Shown: positions 1 through 6,035, counted from the stretch's first letter. The stretch is DNA of 6,889 nucleotides from CAYRIF01 sp964424205 (GCA_964424205.1 CAYRIF010000203.1:1-6889); one strand, 5' to 3'. Notes: a model not told the origin generated them from the letters alone. Program-made: numbers and translations.

Positions 1-157
1 ACATTCTGCATATTCTTAGGCTAACGGCTAAATTACCCTCCTGAATAGTTACAAAAATTGAATTTTTTATTTTGTGAGTAGGTCTTCACTAATGTGTAGT
101 GCCTCTCTATATATAATGGTATTAACTTGAGTTCGACAAATAATTTCTTCACAGCTT

Positions 158-181
158 TAATCCGCATTATTCATGCGATTA
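158..181. repeat. Hairpin at the left end of the element
   Basis: TAATCCGCAT (158-167) pairs with ATGCGATTA (173-181) across a 5-nt loop, giving nine base pairs with one bulged C. It overlaps the left inverted repeat, so the same bases can pair locally or with the right end. The hexamer AGCTTT sits on both sides of the hairpin (153-158 and 181-186 in near-direct orientation). Confidence 0.5.
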
Positions 182-197
182 GCTTTGTGTAGTCGCA

Positions 198-270
198 ATC
201 GCGATATCGGGAGAAATATGCAGACATAGTGTGCTATTTCAAAGGTTTTGCAACCTGTCTGCCAGGCAGA
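198..270. repeat. Tandem cluster of palindromes and hairpins
   Basis: Several inverted repeats follow one another. ATCGCGAT (198-205) overlaps CGATATCG (202-209). GAAATA-t-GCA (213-222) pairs with TGC-TATTTC (232-240), nine pairs with one bulge. AGGTT (243-247) pairs with AACCT (252-256) over a 4-nt loop. TCTGCC (258-263) pairs with GGCAGA (265-270) around one base. In addition GCAGACA (220-226) is the inverse of TGTCTGC (256-262), so an alternative longer stem could compete. The arrangement suggests a foldable single strand, either the body of a small mobile element or a structured RNA. The CTGCC-A-GGCAG palindrome resembles short GC-rich palindromes I recall being scattered between genes in this phylum, but I cannot verify this. 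Confidence 0.5.
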
Positions 271-298
271 GCGGATGCATGAAGATAATTGCTAGACT

Positions 299-323
299 CC
301 CAAATTTGGGTTATTTATTTTTT
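299..323 (+). terminator. Possible rho-independent terminator, plus strand
   Basis: The 12-bp perfect palindrome CCCAAATTTGGG (299-310) is followed at once by a T-rich run (311-323). Read on the plus strand this has terminator form, although the stem is short and AT-rich in its centre, so termination would be weak. Read on the minus strand there is no T-run after the hairpin, so it does not serve the gene ending at 397. No plus-strand gene is visible upstream, so it may end an unseen transcript or just be part of the repeat element. Confidence 0.3.
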
Positions 324-396
324 GCCCTATTGTACTGTTAAGTAGTGTATTTCGCTGTTTTTCCTGGGTATTTTAAAATAGGGTGAATAATGCGGG

Positions 397-1305
397 CTAA
401 AACCCTACAGGTCGCACAAATCTCAAAATAGCTGGCTGGCTTCCTTTCATGCTATGCTTTTTTGCTGCGTTTTCTGAAACGGTCAATCCGTTATTATCCA
501 AGCCAAGCCATATTTCATTTTCGGTGAGGAGCAGGGCTTCTGCCATACCATATTTCGAAGGTTCGTAGAGCTTTCCTTCTGGGCTGCTGCATGTATTTTT
601 ATAGCTTACTTTAGCAATTACTTGTTCGGTTTTTACATCTACTTTGGTGATGTAGTTACCGTTTCTTTCTAGCAGGTATATATAACCATTCTCATATTTC
701 ATATCAGCAAAGTCACTGCTCTCAGTTTCGGGAATATTAAACTTGCTGATGATGTTATTGTACTTTAAATCTACTGTATAGATAAATCTCGCTTGTCGTT
801 CTTTGGCAGCATAGATAATTGAGTTTTCACAATCAATGGCCAATGATTCTAACCCAGTATTTTTTTTCCAATGTTCGATATCTATATTCTTTCCTTTGTA
901 ATACGGCTTGACAATTCTAATTTTCTGGTTGGCATTCATTTCATAAATGATATTGCCATGCTCATTGGTAAAGTAGAAATTCCCATTGCAATGGTCTATG
1001 GCTTCAATATCTACCTGATCGAGTAAGCCAATCTCAATGGTATTTTCGATAGACCAATCATTGTCGTTTAATTTAATCTCATAAATGTAATTATTGTAGG
1101 GTTTGTCAGCAACGACATAAGTCTTGTCGGACACTTTGACAATACCGCTCAGATCAAACCGACTGCCATAATTTTCTTTTAGTTGCTTGATGTCTATTAA
1201 CTGTAACTCCGCATACCTGTTTTGTGCTATTAGTTGACAAGCAAATAATAAGGGTAAGCAACAGGTGAAGATATGCTTCTTTGTTAATAATAAAATTCTC
1301 AACAC
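397..1305 (-). CDS. Probable exported phytase-like/SdiA-regulated-type beta-propeller protein
   Basis: The 302-residue product begins with a short basic/hydrophobic segment ending around residues 20-28 (LPLLFAC, then LIAQ). This looks like a Sec signal peptide or, less clearly, a lipoprotein signal with Cys23. The mature part has repeated strand-like blocks: DLSGI (51-55), DIEAID (99-104), GLESLAID (151-158), SDFADM...LLER (197-214), YGMAEALLL (252-260), EIWLGLDNNG (264-273) and PAILRF (291-296). These acidic-plus-hydrophobic signatures recall the esterase-like phytase (PF13449) and SdiA-regulated propeller families, usually of unknown substrate. No catalytic residues can be assigned, so enzymatic activity should not be assumed. 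The start is GTG (TTG one codon later is an alternative); an in-frame stop lies 21 bases upstream with no ATG between. It follows murA by 81 bp on the same strand. The last codons and the TAG stop touch an inverted repeat. Confidence 0.6.
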   Translation of the reverse strand: MLRILLLTKKHIFTCCLPLLFACQLIAQNRYAELQLIDIKQLKENYGSRFDLSGIVKVSDKTYVVADKPYNNYIYEIKLNDNDWSIENTIEIGLLDQVDIEAIDHCNGNFYFTNEHGNIIYEMNANQKIRIVKPYYKGKNIDIEHWKKNTGLESLAIDCENSIIYAAKERQARFIYTVDLKYNNIISKFNIPETESSDFADMKYENGYIYLLERNGNYITKVDVKTEQVIAKVSYKNTCSSPEGKLYEPSKYGMAEALLLTENEIWLGLDNNGLTVSENAAKKHSMKGSQPAILRFVRPVGF

Positions 1306-1358
1306 GGTAGTAGTACGTAGTAGTTAATTGCTGTTGTTATTTTTTTCTAATACCCCAG

Positions 1359-1372
1359 TCTCCTTTAGGAGA
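1359..1372. other. Small hairpin between murA and the downstream gene
   Basis: TCTCCTTTAGGAGA is a 5-6 bp stem with a 2-4 nt loop, located 14 bases past the murA stop codon. On the minus strand it is not followed by a T-run, so it is not a canonical terminator. It may stabilise the 3' end of the murA transcript, or murA transcription may continue into the propeller gene. Confidence 0.3.
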
Positions 1373-1386
1373 AAATAAGGTAGATT

Positions 1387-2694
1387 TTAATCTATTCTCT
1401 CTATAGTTGCTCCAAGGGCTTTCAGTCGGTTATCGATATTCTGGTATCCTCTGTCAATTTGTTCTATGTGATCGATGATGCTTTCACCATCTGCTGATAG
1501 TGCTGCTATTAACAACGAAACACCTGCTCGAATATCTGGGGAGCTCATTCTGATGCCACGTAGTGCATATTTTTTGTCTAATCCAATGACTGTAGCCCTG
1601 TGCGGATCACACAAAATCACCTGTGCGCCCATGTCAATCAATTTATCCACAAAAAACAACCTACTTTCAAACATTTTCTGATGAATTAACACTGTTCCTT
1701 TTGCTTGCGTGGCGACTACCAATACGATACTTAATAAGTCAGGTGTAAATCCTGGCCAAATGGCATCTGCTACGGTCATAATGGATCCGTCGATGAAAGT
1801 CTGTATTTCGTAATGCGCTTGTGCAGGTACCCTGATGTCGTCTCCCTCAAATTCTAATTTTATTCCTAACTTTCTGAAAACAGTTGGAATTTGTCCTAAC
1901 TCTTTGATACGACAGTTTTTTATTAAAATTTCAGAACCTGTCATGGCGGCCATGCCAATAAAACTACCAATTTCAATCATATCAGGCAACATGGTGTGTT
2001 CTGTTCCCTTTAATTCAGTAACGCCTTCAATGTATAGTAAATTAGAACCAATCCCTGTGATTTTTGCGCCCATGCTATTCAGCATTTTACATAGTTGCTG
2101 GGTATAAGGCTCACAGGCGGCATTATAAATAGTCGTTTTTCCTTCTGCAAAAATGGCCGCCATGATAATGTTGGCAGTACCGGTGACGGATGCCTCATCT
2201 TGCAGGATGTAAGTACCTTTTAGCTTTGTTGCGTCAATATGAAAAACTTCATTTTTGGCGTCATAGTTAAATTTGGCGCCTAACTTCTGGAAGCCCAAAA
2301 AGTGTGTATCAAGCCTTCTTCTGCCTATTTTGTCACCTCCTGGTTTGGGTATTTTACCCTTCCCAAATCTCGCTAGTAAAGGCCCTAAGAGCATTATTGA
2401 TCCTCTTAGAGAGGCTGCTTTTTTGCTATATTCTTCACTTTCTAATATGGAAAGGTCTATGTTTTTGGCAGTGATTTTGTAAGATTCTGCGCTAAGTTGT
2501 TCCACTTCAGCACCTAAAAATCCTACCAATTCGATAAGCTTATTTACATCCCTAATATTTGGAACTTTGTTGATGACAACAGTTTCTGGGGTTAACAATA
2601 CAGCACTAATGATTTGCAGTGCTTCATTTTTAGCACCTTGTGGCGTTATTTCACCACTTAGCTTATTTCCGCCCTGTATTCTGAATGACGCCAT
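1387..2694 (-). CDS. murA: UDP-N-acetylglucosamine 1-carboxyvinyltransferase MurA
   Basis: This cytoplasmic enzyme transfers enolpyruvate from PEP to UDP-GlcNAc, the first committed step of peptidoglycan synthesis. The 435 residues (E. coli MurA: 419) cover the whole inside-out alpha/beta barrel. Landmarks aligned from memory to E. coli are GAKNEAL with Lys22/Asn23, SLRGS with Arg97 (E. coli Arg91), GPLLARFG (104-111), the catalytic loop PGGDKIGRRRLDTH (118-131), GFTPD with Asp319 (E. coli Asp305) and DIRAG with Arg389 (E. coli Arg397). The loop position that is Cys115 in E. coli is Asp121 here; Asp at this site occurs in naturally fosfomycin-insensitive MurA enzymes such as that of Mycobacterium tuberculosis. 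The Pro after the loop arginine is also replaced (RRRLD instead of ARPVD). The ATG directly follows the TAG of the DUF4290 gene, implying coupled translation within one operon. Confidence 0.96.
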   Translation of the reverse strand: MASFRIQGGNKLSGEITPQGAKNEALQIISAVLLTPETVVINKVPNIRDVNKLIELVGFLGAEVEQLSAESYKITAKNIDLSILESEEYSKKAASLRGSIMLLGPLLARFGKGKIPKPGGDKIGRRRLDTHFLGFQKLGAKFNYDAKNEVFHIDATKLKGTYILQDEASVTGTANIIMAAIFAEGKTTIYNAACEPYTQQLCKMLNSMGAKITGIGSNLLYIEGVTELKGTEHTMLPDMIEIGSFIGMAAMTGSEILIKNCRIKELGQIPTVFRKLGIKLEFEGDDIRVPAQAHYEIQTFIDGSIMTVADAIWPGFTPDLLSIVLVVATQAKGTVLIHQKMFESRLFFVDKLIDMGAQVILCDPHRATVIGLDKKYALRGIRMSSPDIRAGVSLLIAALSADGESIIDHIEQIDRGYQNIDNRLKALGATIERID

Positions 2695-3348
2695 CTATTG
2701 TCTTTTACGTCTTTTTTGCCCAAAATTGTTTTGCTTTTTTCGTCCCCCTCCTTTTTTATTTTTCTGAGAAATATTTGTGGGTTGTTTTTTCACTTGGTAT
2801 AACCCTTCAATATATCCTTTTTCTAAATCCTCCACCTTGAGCTCTAATTTATTTCCTGATAGCTCTTTGATATGATTGATGATAATTTCATCCGCCACAT
2901 CTTTATTCCATGTCGCATAAAATGATTTCATCAAACGTCCTAAGTAGACCGTAAAGGCTTTTTTCTCTTTTTCATCCTCAGTAGCAATTGCTTTTTTAAC
3001 TAATAAATCAATATTTCTACCGTAATGCTTGTACTTGATTCTATTTACATTGTACTTAACCTGTTGAGGGGGTTTGTTAAGTGTTTCTTTATCGGGTATT
3101 GGAAAAGGACTGTCTACCTCAATCTTAAACCCAGACATGATGTATAAATCATCCCATAACTTCTGATTGTATTCTGGATTTTCATTGATATTTGGATTTA
3201 TTAAGCGCATCAGTTTTACTAGTGCTGCTGCATATTCCGTTCTCTTCTCTTTGTCTTCAACTTTTTTCAGTTGTGCTATCAATCCTTCAATATTCCGTCC
3301 GTATTCTTTCAGAATAACATCTTTTCTTTGTGTATTATATTCTAACAT
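2695..3348 (-). CDS. DUF4290 family protein
   Basis: The 217-residue soluble protein has no signal peptide or membrane segment. It matches my recollection of DUF4290 (PF14123), a Bacteroidota-restricted family of unknown function often found next to murA. Two similar helical units are visible: YGRNIEGL...KLM (16-47) and YGRNIDLL...RLM (109-140), with 11 of 32 positions identical. Each is followed at the same distance by a segment ending in SG (68-73 and 160-165). A proline-containing linker (about 79-96) joins them. The C-terminus (about 187-217) is a disordered, strongly basic tail rich in Lys, Arg, Gly, Gln and Asn, suggestive of nucleic-acid or ribosome contact, though this is inference. 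It is the first gene of the operon, its stop abuts the murA start, and its ATG is preceded by an A-rich stretch rather than a Shine-Dalgarno sequence. Function unknown; a role in envelope growth would be guilt by association only. Confidence 0.85.
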   Translation of the reverse strand: MLEYNTQRKDVILKEYGRNIEGLIAQLKKVEDKEKRTEYAAALVKLMRLINPNINENPEYNQKLWDDLYIMSGFKIEVDSPFPIPDKETLNKPPQQVKYNVNRIKYKHYGRNIDLLVKKAIATEDEKEKKAFTVYLGRLMKSFYATWNKDVADEIIINHIKELSGNKLELKVEDLEKGYIEGLYQVKKQPTNISQKNKKGGGRKKQNNFGQKRRKRQ

Positions 3349-3376
3349 TGGTGTTTTTATACTAATTCATAAGGTG

Positions 3377-3384
3377 CGAATTTA
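3377..3384 (-). promoter_or_regulatory. Alternative -7 promoter element for DUF4290-murA
   Basis: On the minus strand this reads TAAATTCG, seven of eight positions of TAnnTTTG, about 28 bases before the DUF4290 ATG. No TTG-type upstream box is visible at the usual distance. It would give a short leader, but it is weaker than the element at 3469-3476. Confidence 0.2.
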
Positions 3385-3468
3385 CGCAATGATTATGAGG
3401 TTTTAATAAGTATGTGCTTTTAATCTTAGTTTAATGTGTAAACCATTAAGGAATTAAGAATGAGTGAC

Positions 3469-3476
3469 CAAAAGTA
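3469..3476 (-). promoter_or_regulatory. Candidate Bacteroidota -7 promoter element for DUF4290-murA
   Basis: On the minus strand this reads TACTTTTG, a perfect match to the Bacteroidota consensus TAnnTTTG. A TTTTC stretch lies 16-17 bases further upstream, a poor match to the TTG/TTTG box usually found at -33. Initiation here would give a leader of roughly 110 bases before the DUF4290 ATG. The match is short and could be chance in AT-rich DNA. Confidence 0.3.
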
Positions 3477-3509
3477 ATGCGCTATTATTATGGAAAATAT
3501 ATAGATTCT

Positions 3510-3566
3510 CAGTCTTAAAAGTAATAGATCCAACTTTTAGTTGCGCAATAAGTTTTAAGCGGACTG
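3510..3566. repeat. Imperfect inverted repeat in the intergenic region downstream of the helicase gene
   Basis: CAGTC-TTAAAA (3510-3520) is inversely repeated by TTTTAA-gcg-GACTG (3553-3566): eleven potential pairs with a 3-nt bulge. The loop holds a second hairpin, CAAC/GTTG (3531-3534 and 3540-3543), next to the palindrome TTGCGCAA (3541-3548). It begins 41 bases past the helicase stop codon on the minus strand. It lacks a T-run, so it is not a classical terminator, but it could protect the helicase mRNA 3' end or form part of the upstream region of the DUF4290 operon. The rest of 3349-3606 shows nothing else I can support. Confidence 0.35.
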
Positions 3567-3606
3567 TGGTAATAGAAAATAGATCTTAATTTATTAATGG
3601 TAAAAA

Positions 3607-5874
3607 TCAAGAAATAATTTTCAGTTTAGCAAAACTCAATAACAGTGTTTTTTCACCTACATTTTTAAAGTTTACAGTAGCTTTTCGACCTGAGCCTTTG
3701 GCTTCGATATTAGTAACTTCCCCAATTCCAAATTTAACATGCTCTACGGCCATACCTGTCGCCAAGGTAGAGGTATCGCTCGGCGCAAAATCGCTACTTG
3801 GCGTATGTACGTAATTCTGGTTTTTGGCTACTGGCTTTTTATTATTTTTCACAAAATTACTGGTATAGCTAGAATTTGTATTGGCTGACGAAGTAGTAGC
3901 CTTAGGTATTGGGGCGCTTCTTTTAGCGAAATCGTTGACTTTGAGATATTTTGGATCTATTTCCTCCAGAAACCGACTGGGTTCACATGTTTTTAGCCTG
4001 CCAAAACGATATCGATTCAGTGCATAAGAAAGGTATAACCGTTCTTCTGACCTTGTGATGGCAACATAAAAAAGCCTTCGCTCTTCTTCTAAATCTTCCC
4101 TGCTTGACAACATCATTTGTGACGGAAAGAGATCTTCTTCCATACCCACCACAAACAAATATTTGAATTCTAGTCCCTTTGAACCGTGGATGGTCATCAT
4201 GGTTACTTGCTCATCTGAATCTTCCTTGTCCTGATCTGCATTGGTTATGAGGGCTATTTCTTGTAAAAATGCACCCAAACTTTTGTCTTCATTTTCTTCA
4301 CTATCAACATATTCCTTGATCGCATTCAGAAGTTCCTGGACGTTTTCATACCTACTTAGTCCTTCAATGGTTTTATCTTCATACAGTGATTTTAATAACC
4401 CTGAATTTTTGGCAATATGACTTGCCGCCTCAAAGGCATCTTTGCGCGCCGCTTCTATTTTGAATGCTTGAATCATTATAGAGAAATTTTGGATGGCATT
4501 TGCAGTACGTCCTCCCATGTATTGATTGATATTTTGCAAAACCTCCCAAATTGAAATATCTTTTTCAACCGCAGCGACTACTATTTTATTAACGGTAGTG
4601 GTGCCAATGCCTCTTTTGGGGTAGTTAATTATCCTTCTAAAGGCTTGTTCATCTTGATGATTGATGGTGTATCTCAAGTAAGCAATTACATCTTTTATTT
4701 CTTTTCTTTGGTAAAAAGACAAGCCGCCGATGATTTTATATTTGATATTCATCCGTCTCAGCGCCTCTTCCATAGACCTTGATTGACTATTGGTGCGATA
4801 TAGAATGGCAAAGTCGCTATACTTCAATTGCTTGTTATGTCTTTGCTCATAAATTGTATTGGCAACAATCTTTCCCTCTTCGCCATCGGTGGTGGCTCTT
4901 AATACTTCTATTAGTTCTCCTTCCGGATTTTGTGTCCATACATCCTTTTTTAGCTGCGCCCTATTCTGATGGATGACAGAATTGGCAGCGTTTACTATGT
5001 TTTGCGTTGAACGATAGTTTTGTTCTAATTTGATAACCCGTAAATCAGAATAATCCTTTTCAAAGTTTAAAATATTCTGAATATCTGCACCACGGAAGGC
5101 ATAAATACTCTGCGCATCATCACCCACCACGCAGATGTTTTGTCTTACGGCAGCCAATTTTTTGGTGATTAAATACTGCGACACGTTGGTATCCTGAAAC
5201 TCATCTACCAATACATAATGGAATCGCTGCTGGTACTTGTTTAGCACATCAATATGGTCCCTGAAAAGAACATTCGTATTGAACAACAAATCATCAAAGT
5301 CCATGGCACCTGCTTTGAAGCACCGCTGTACATAGGTTTTGTAAATATTGCCCATTTCTGGTTTCATGGCACTGATGTCATCAGATTTGTAGATTGGATT
5401 TTTCAAGTACTCTTGCCAAGAAACCAAACGATTTTTGGCACTTGAGATTCTGTTGTATACTACGTTGGGTTTGTACAGCTTGTCATCAAGATTCATTTCT
5501 TTGACAATGATTTTTATTAATTTTTTAGAGTCGTCGGTATCATATATTGTGAAATTACTTGGATAGCCAATCTTTTCCGCTTCAGACCTTAGAATTCGTG
5601 CAAAAACAGAGTGAAACGTCCCCATCCATAGATTACGGGCATCGGTACCTACCACTTTTTCAATTCTAGTACGCATTTCCTTTGCCGCTTTATTGGTAAA
5701 CGTCAACGACAAAATATTGAAAGGATCAACGCCTTTGGCTTTGATGAGGTGGGCAATTCGCAAGGTAAGTACCCTTGTTTTTCCTGATCCTGCACCAGCA
5801 ATAATCATTGCAGGCCCTTCAGTATTTATAACGCCTTCTTTTTGTGGTTCGTTGAGTCCTTCTAAGTAATCCAT
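3607..5874 (-). CDS. uvrD: ATP-dependent 3'-5' DNA helicase, UvrD/PcrA type (superfamily 1A)
   Basis: The 755-residue product is a full-length UvrD/PcrA helicase, which unwinds DNA in nucleotide excision and mismatch repair and removes RecA or stalled polymerases. All motifs are present in order: Q motif LNEPQ (7-11), Walker A AGAGSGKT (26-33), Ia TFTNKAAKEM (58-67), GTFHS (85-89), MDFDDLL (191-197), Walker B VDEFQDTN (223-230), III GDDAQSIYAFRGA (251-263), IV QNYRS (285-289), the AILYRTNSQSR strand (356-366), V TIHGSKGLEF (561-570) and VI LFYVAITR (601-608). A Ser/Thr/Asn/Lys-rich linker (about 650-705) leads to a small C-terminal domain with KFGIGEV (714-720), matching the Tudor-like fold that in PcrA contacts RNA polymerase. 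Residues 2-11 begin the family's normal N-terminus, so the ATG at 5874 is sound. It is divergent from the CCA-enzyme gene. UvrD and PcrA cannot be separated confidently; Rep is less likely because of the C-terminal domain. Confidence 0.95.
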   Translation of the reverse strand: MDYLEGLNEPQKEGVINTEGPAMIIAGAGSGKTRVLTLRIAHLIKAKGVDPFNILSLTFTNKAAKEMRTRIEKVVGTDARNLWMGTFHSVFARILRSEAEKIGYPSNFTIYDTDDSKKLIKIIVKEMNLDDKLYKPNVVYNRISSAKNRLVSWQEYLKNPIYKSDDISAMKPEMGNIYKTYVQRCFKAGAMDFDDLLFNTNVLFRDHIDVLNKYQQRFHYVLVDEFQDTNVSQYLITKKLAAVRQNICVVGDDAQSIYAFRGADIQNILNFEKDYSDLRVIKLEQNYRSTQNIVNAANSVIHQNRAQLKKDVWTQNPEGELIEVLRATTDGEEGKIVANTIYEQRHNKQLKYSDFAILYRTNSQSRSMEEALRRMNIKYKIIGGLSFYQRKEIKDVIAYLRYTINHQDEQAFRRIINYPKRGIGTTTVNKIVVAAVEKDISIWEVLQNINQYMGGRTANAIQNFSIMIQAFKIEAARKDAFEAASHIAKNSGLLKSLYEDKTIEGLSRYENVQELLNAIKEYVDSEENEDKSLGAFLQEIALITNADQDKEDSDEQVTMMTIHGSKGLEFKYLFVVGMEEDLFPSQMMLSSREDLEEERRLFYVAITRSEERLYLSYALNRYRFGRLKTCEPSRFLEEIDPKYLKVNDFAKRSAPIPKATTSSANTNSSYTSNFVKNNKKPVAKNQNYVHTPSSDFAPSDTSTLATGMAVEHVKFGIGEVTNIEAKGSGRKATVNFKNVGEKTLLLSFAKLKIIS

Positions 5875-5932
5875 GTAGTCATTTTATCAGCGTGCAATTT
5901 ACAAAAGCATCGGTGATTTTGTATGATACATT

Positions 5933-5969
5933 CATTAAATCATTTTGTCTTTGACACATTAAATCATTT
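5933..5969. repeat. 13-bp direct repeat in the divergent uvrD-cca spacer
   Basis: CATTAAATCATTT occurs perfectly at 5933-5945 and 5957-5969, starts 24 bases apart, in the 161-bp spacer between the two divergent starts. A repeated word of this length in a shared promoter region could be a regulator-binding pair, although the sequence is AT-rich and simple. TTGACA (5951-5956) falls between the copies, but no convincing -10 box follows at 16-18 bases. One-mismatch versions of TAnnTTTG overlap the tract on the plus strand (5940-5947) and lie nearby on the minus strand (5902-5909). Confidence 0.35.
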
Positions 5970-6011
5970 ATTCAATATGGCTTTGGTGCATTATAAATCA
6001 AAAAGAATTCT

Positions 6012-6019
6012 TATTTTTG
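6012..6019 (+). promoter_or_regulatory. Candidate -7 promoter element for the CCA-enzyme gene
   Basis: TATTTTTG matches TAnnTTTG perfectly, 16 bases before the ATG at 6036. The nearest TTTG upstream (5982-5985) is 26 bases away rather than the usual 17-21, so the pair is not ideal. If used, the leader would be only about ten bases. Confidence 0.25.
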
Positions 6020-6035
6020 AGGCTGATAATGAGAC

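Larger units (their letters stand above)
1..396. other. Gene-free, repeat-rich region
   Basis: No open reading frame of credible length or composition is present on either strand. The first 150 bases are AT-rich and show only a small hairpin at 87-101 (CACTA/TAGTG, 5-nt loop). From about 156 onward the region is dense with inverted repeats, described separately. The longest peptide starting with ATG (279-341, 20 codons) is too short to call. Any gene to the left cannot be judged because all three plus frames stop within about 40 bases of the window start. Confidence 0.6.
156..401. mobile_element. MITE-like element or decayed IS remnant with terminal inverted repeats
   Basis: Positions 156-173 read TTTAATCCGCATTATTCA. 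The reverse complement of 384-401 reads TTTAGCCCGCATTATTCA, so 16 of 18 positions match and the inner 12 match perfectly. The 246-bp interval encodes no protein and is full of short hairpins, which suits a non-autonomous miniature element or the fused ends of a deleted insertion sequence. No clean target-site duplication is visible: ACAG occurs just outside both ends (151-154 and 407-410) but at unequal distances from the repeats. The right repeat overlaps the stop codon of the minus-strand gene. The similarity to mobile-element ends is inferred from structure only; I cannot assign a family. A chance or regulatory inverted repeat remains possible. Confidence 0.4.

Noticed and set aside
279..341. 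A 20-codon plus-strand frame starting with ATG, hydrophobic at its C-terminal half.
   Set aside because: Too short, overlaps the terminator-like palindrome, has no ribosome-binding signal and lies in the repeat tract; hydrophobicity follows from the T-rich sequence.
151..410. ACAG on both sides of the inverted-repeat element as a target-site duplication.
   Set aside because: The copies are 1 and 5 bases from the repeat ends, so they do not form a proper duplication, and four bases are easily chance.
1307..1325. GTAGTAG repeated around a TAC just upstream of the propeller gene.
   Set aside because: A very short simple-sequence duplication with no evident role.
1475..2767. Four plus-strand frames of 66-90 codons opposite murA.
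   Set aside because: They are antisense shadows of a strongly conserved gene, with no recognisable domains.
3167..3406. 79-codon plus-strand frame opposite the DUF4290 start.
   Set aside because: Shadow of the DUF4290 gene; its hydrophobic composition results from reading Lys/Glu-rich codons in reverse.
4779..5445. Two plus-strand frames of 63-65 codons opposite the helicase gene.
   Set aside because: Lie wholly inside conserved helicase coding sequence on the other strand.
5951..5979. TTGACA as a classical sigma-70 -35 box for cca.
   Set aside because: No acceptable TATAAT-like hexamer lies 16-18 bases downstream, and Bacteroidota primary sigma factors use a different consensus.
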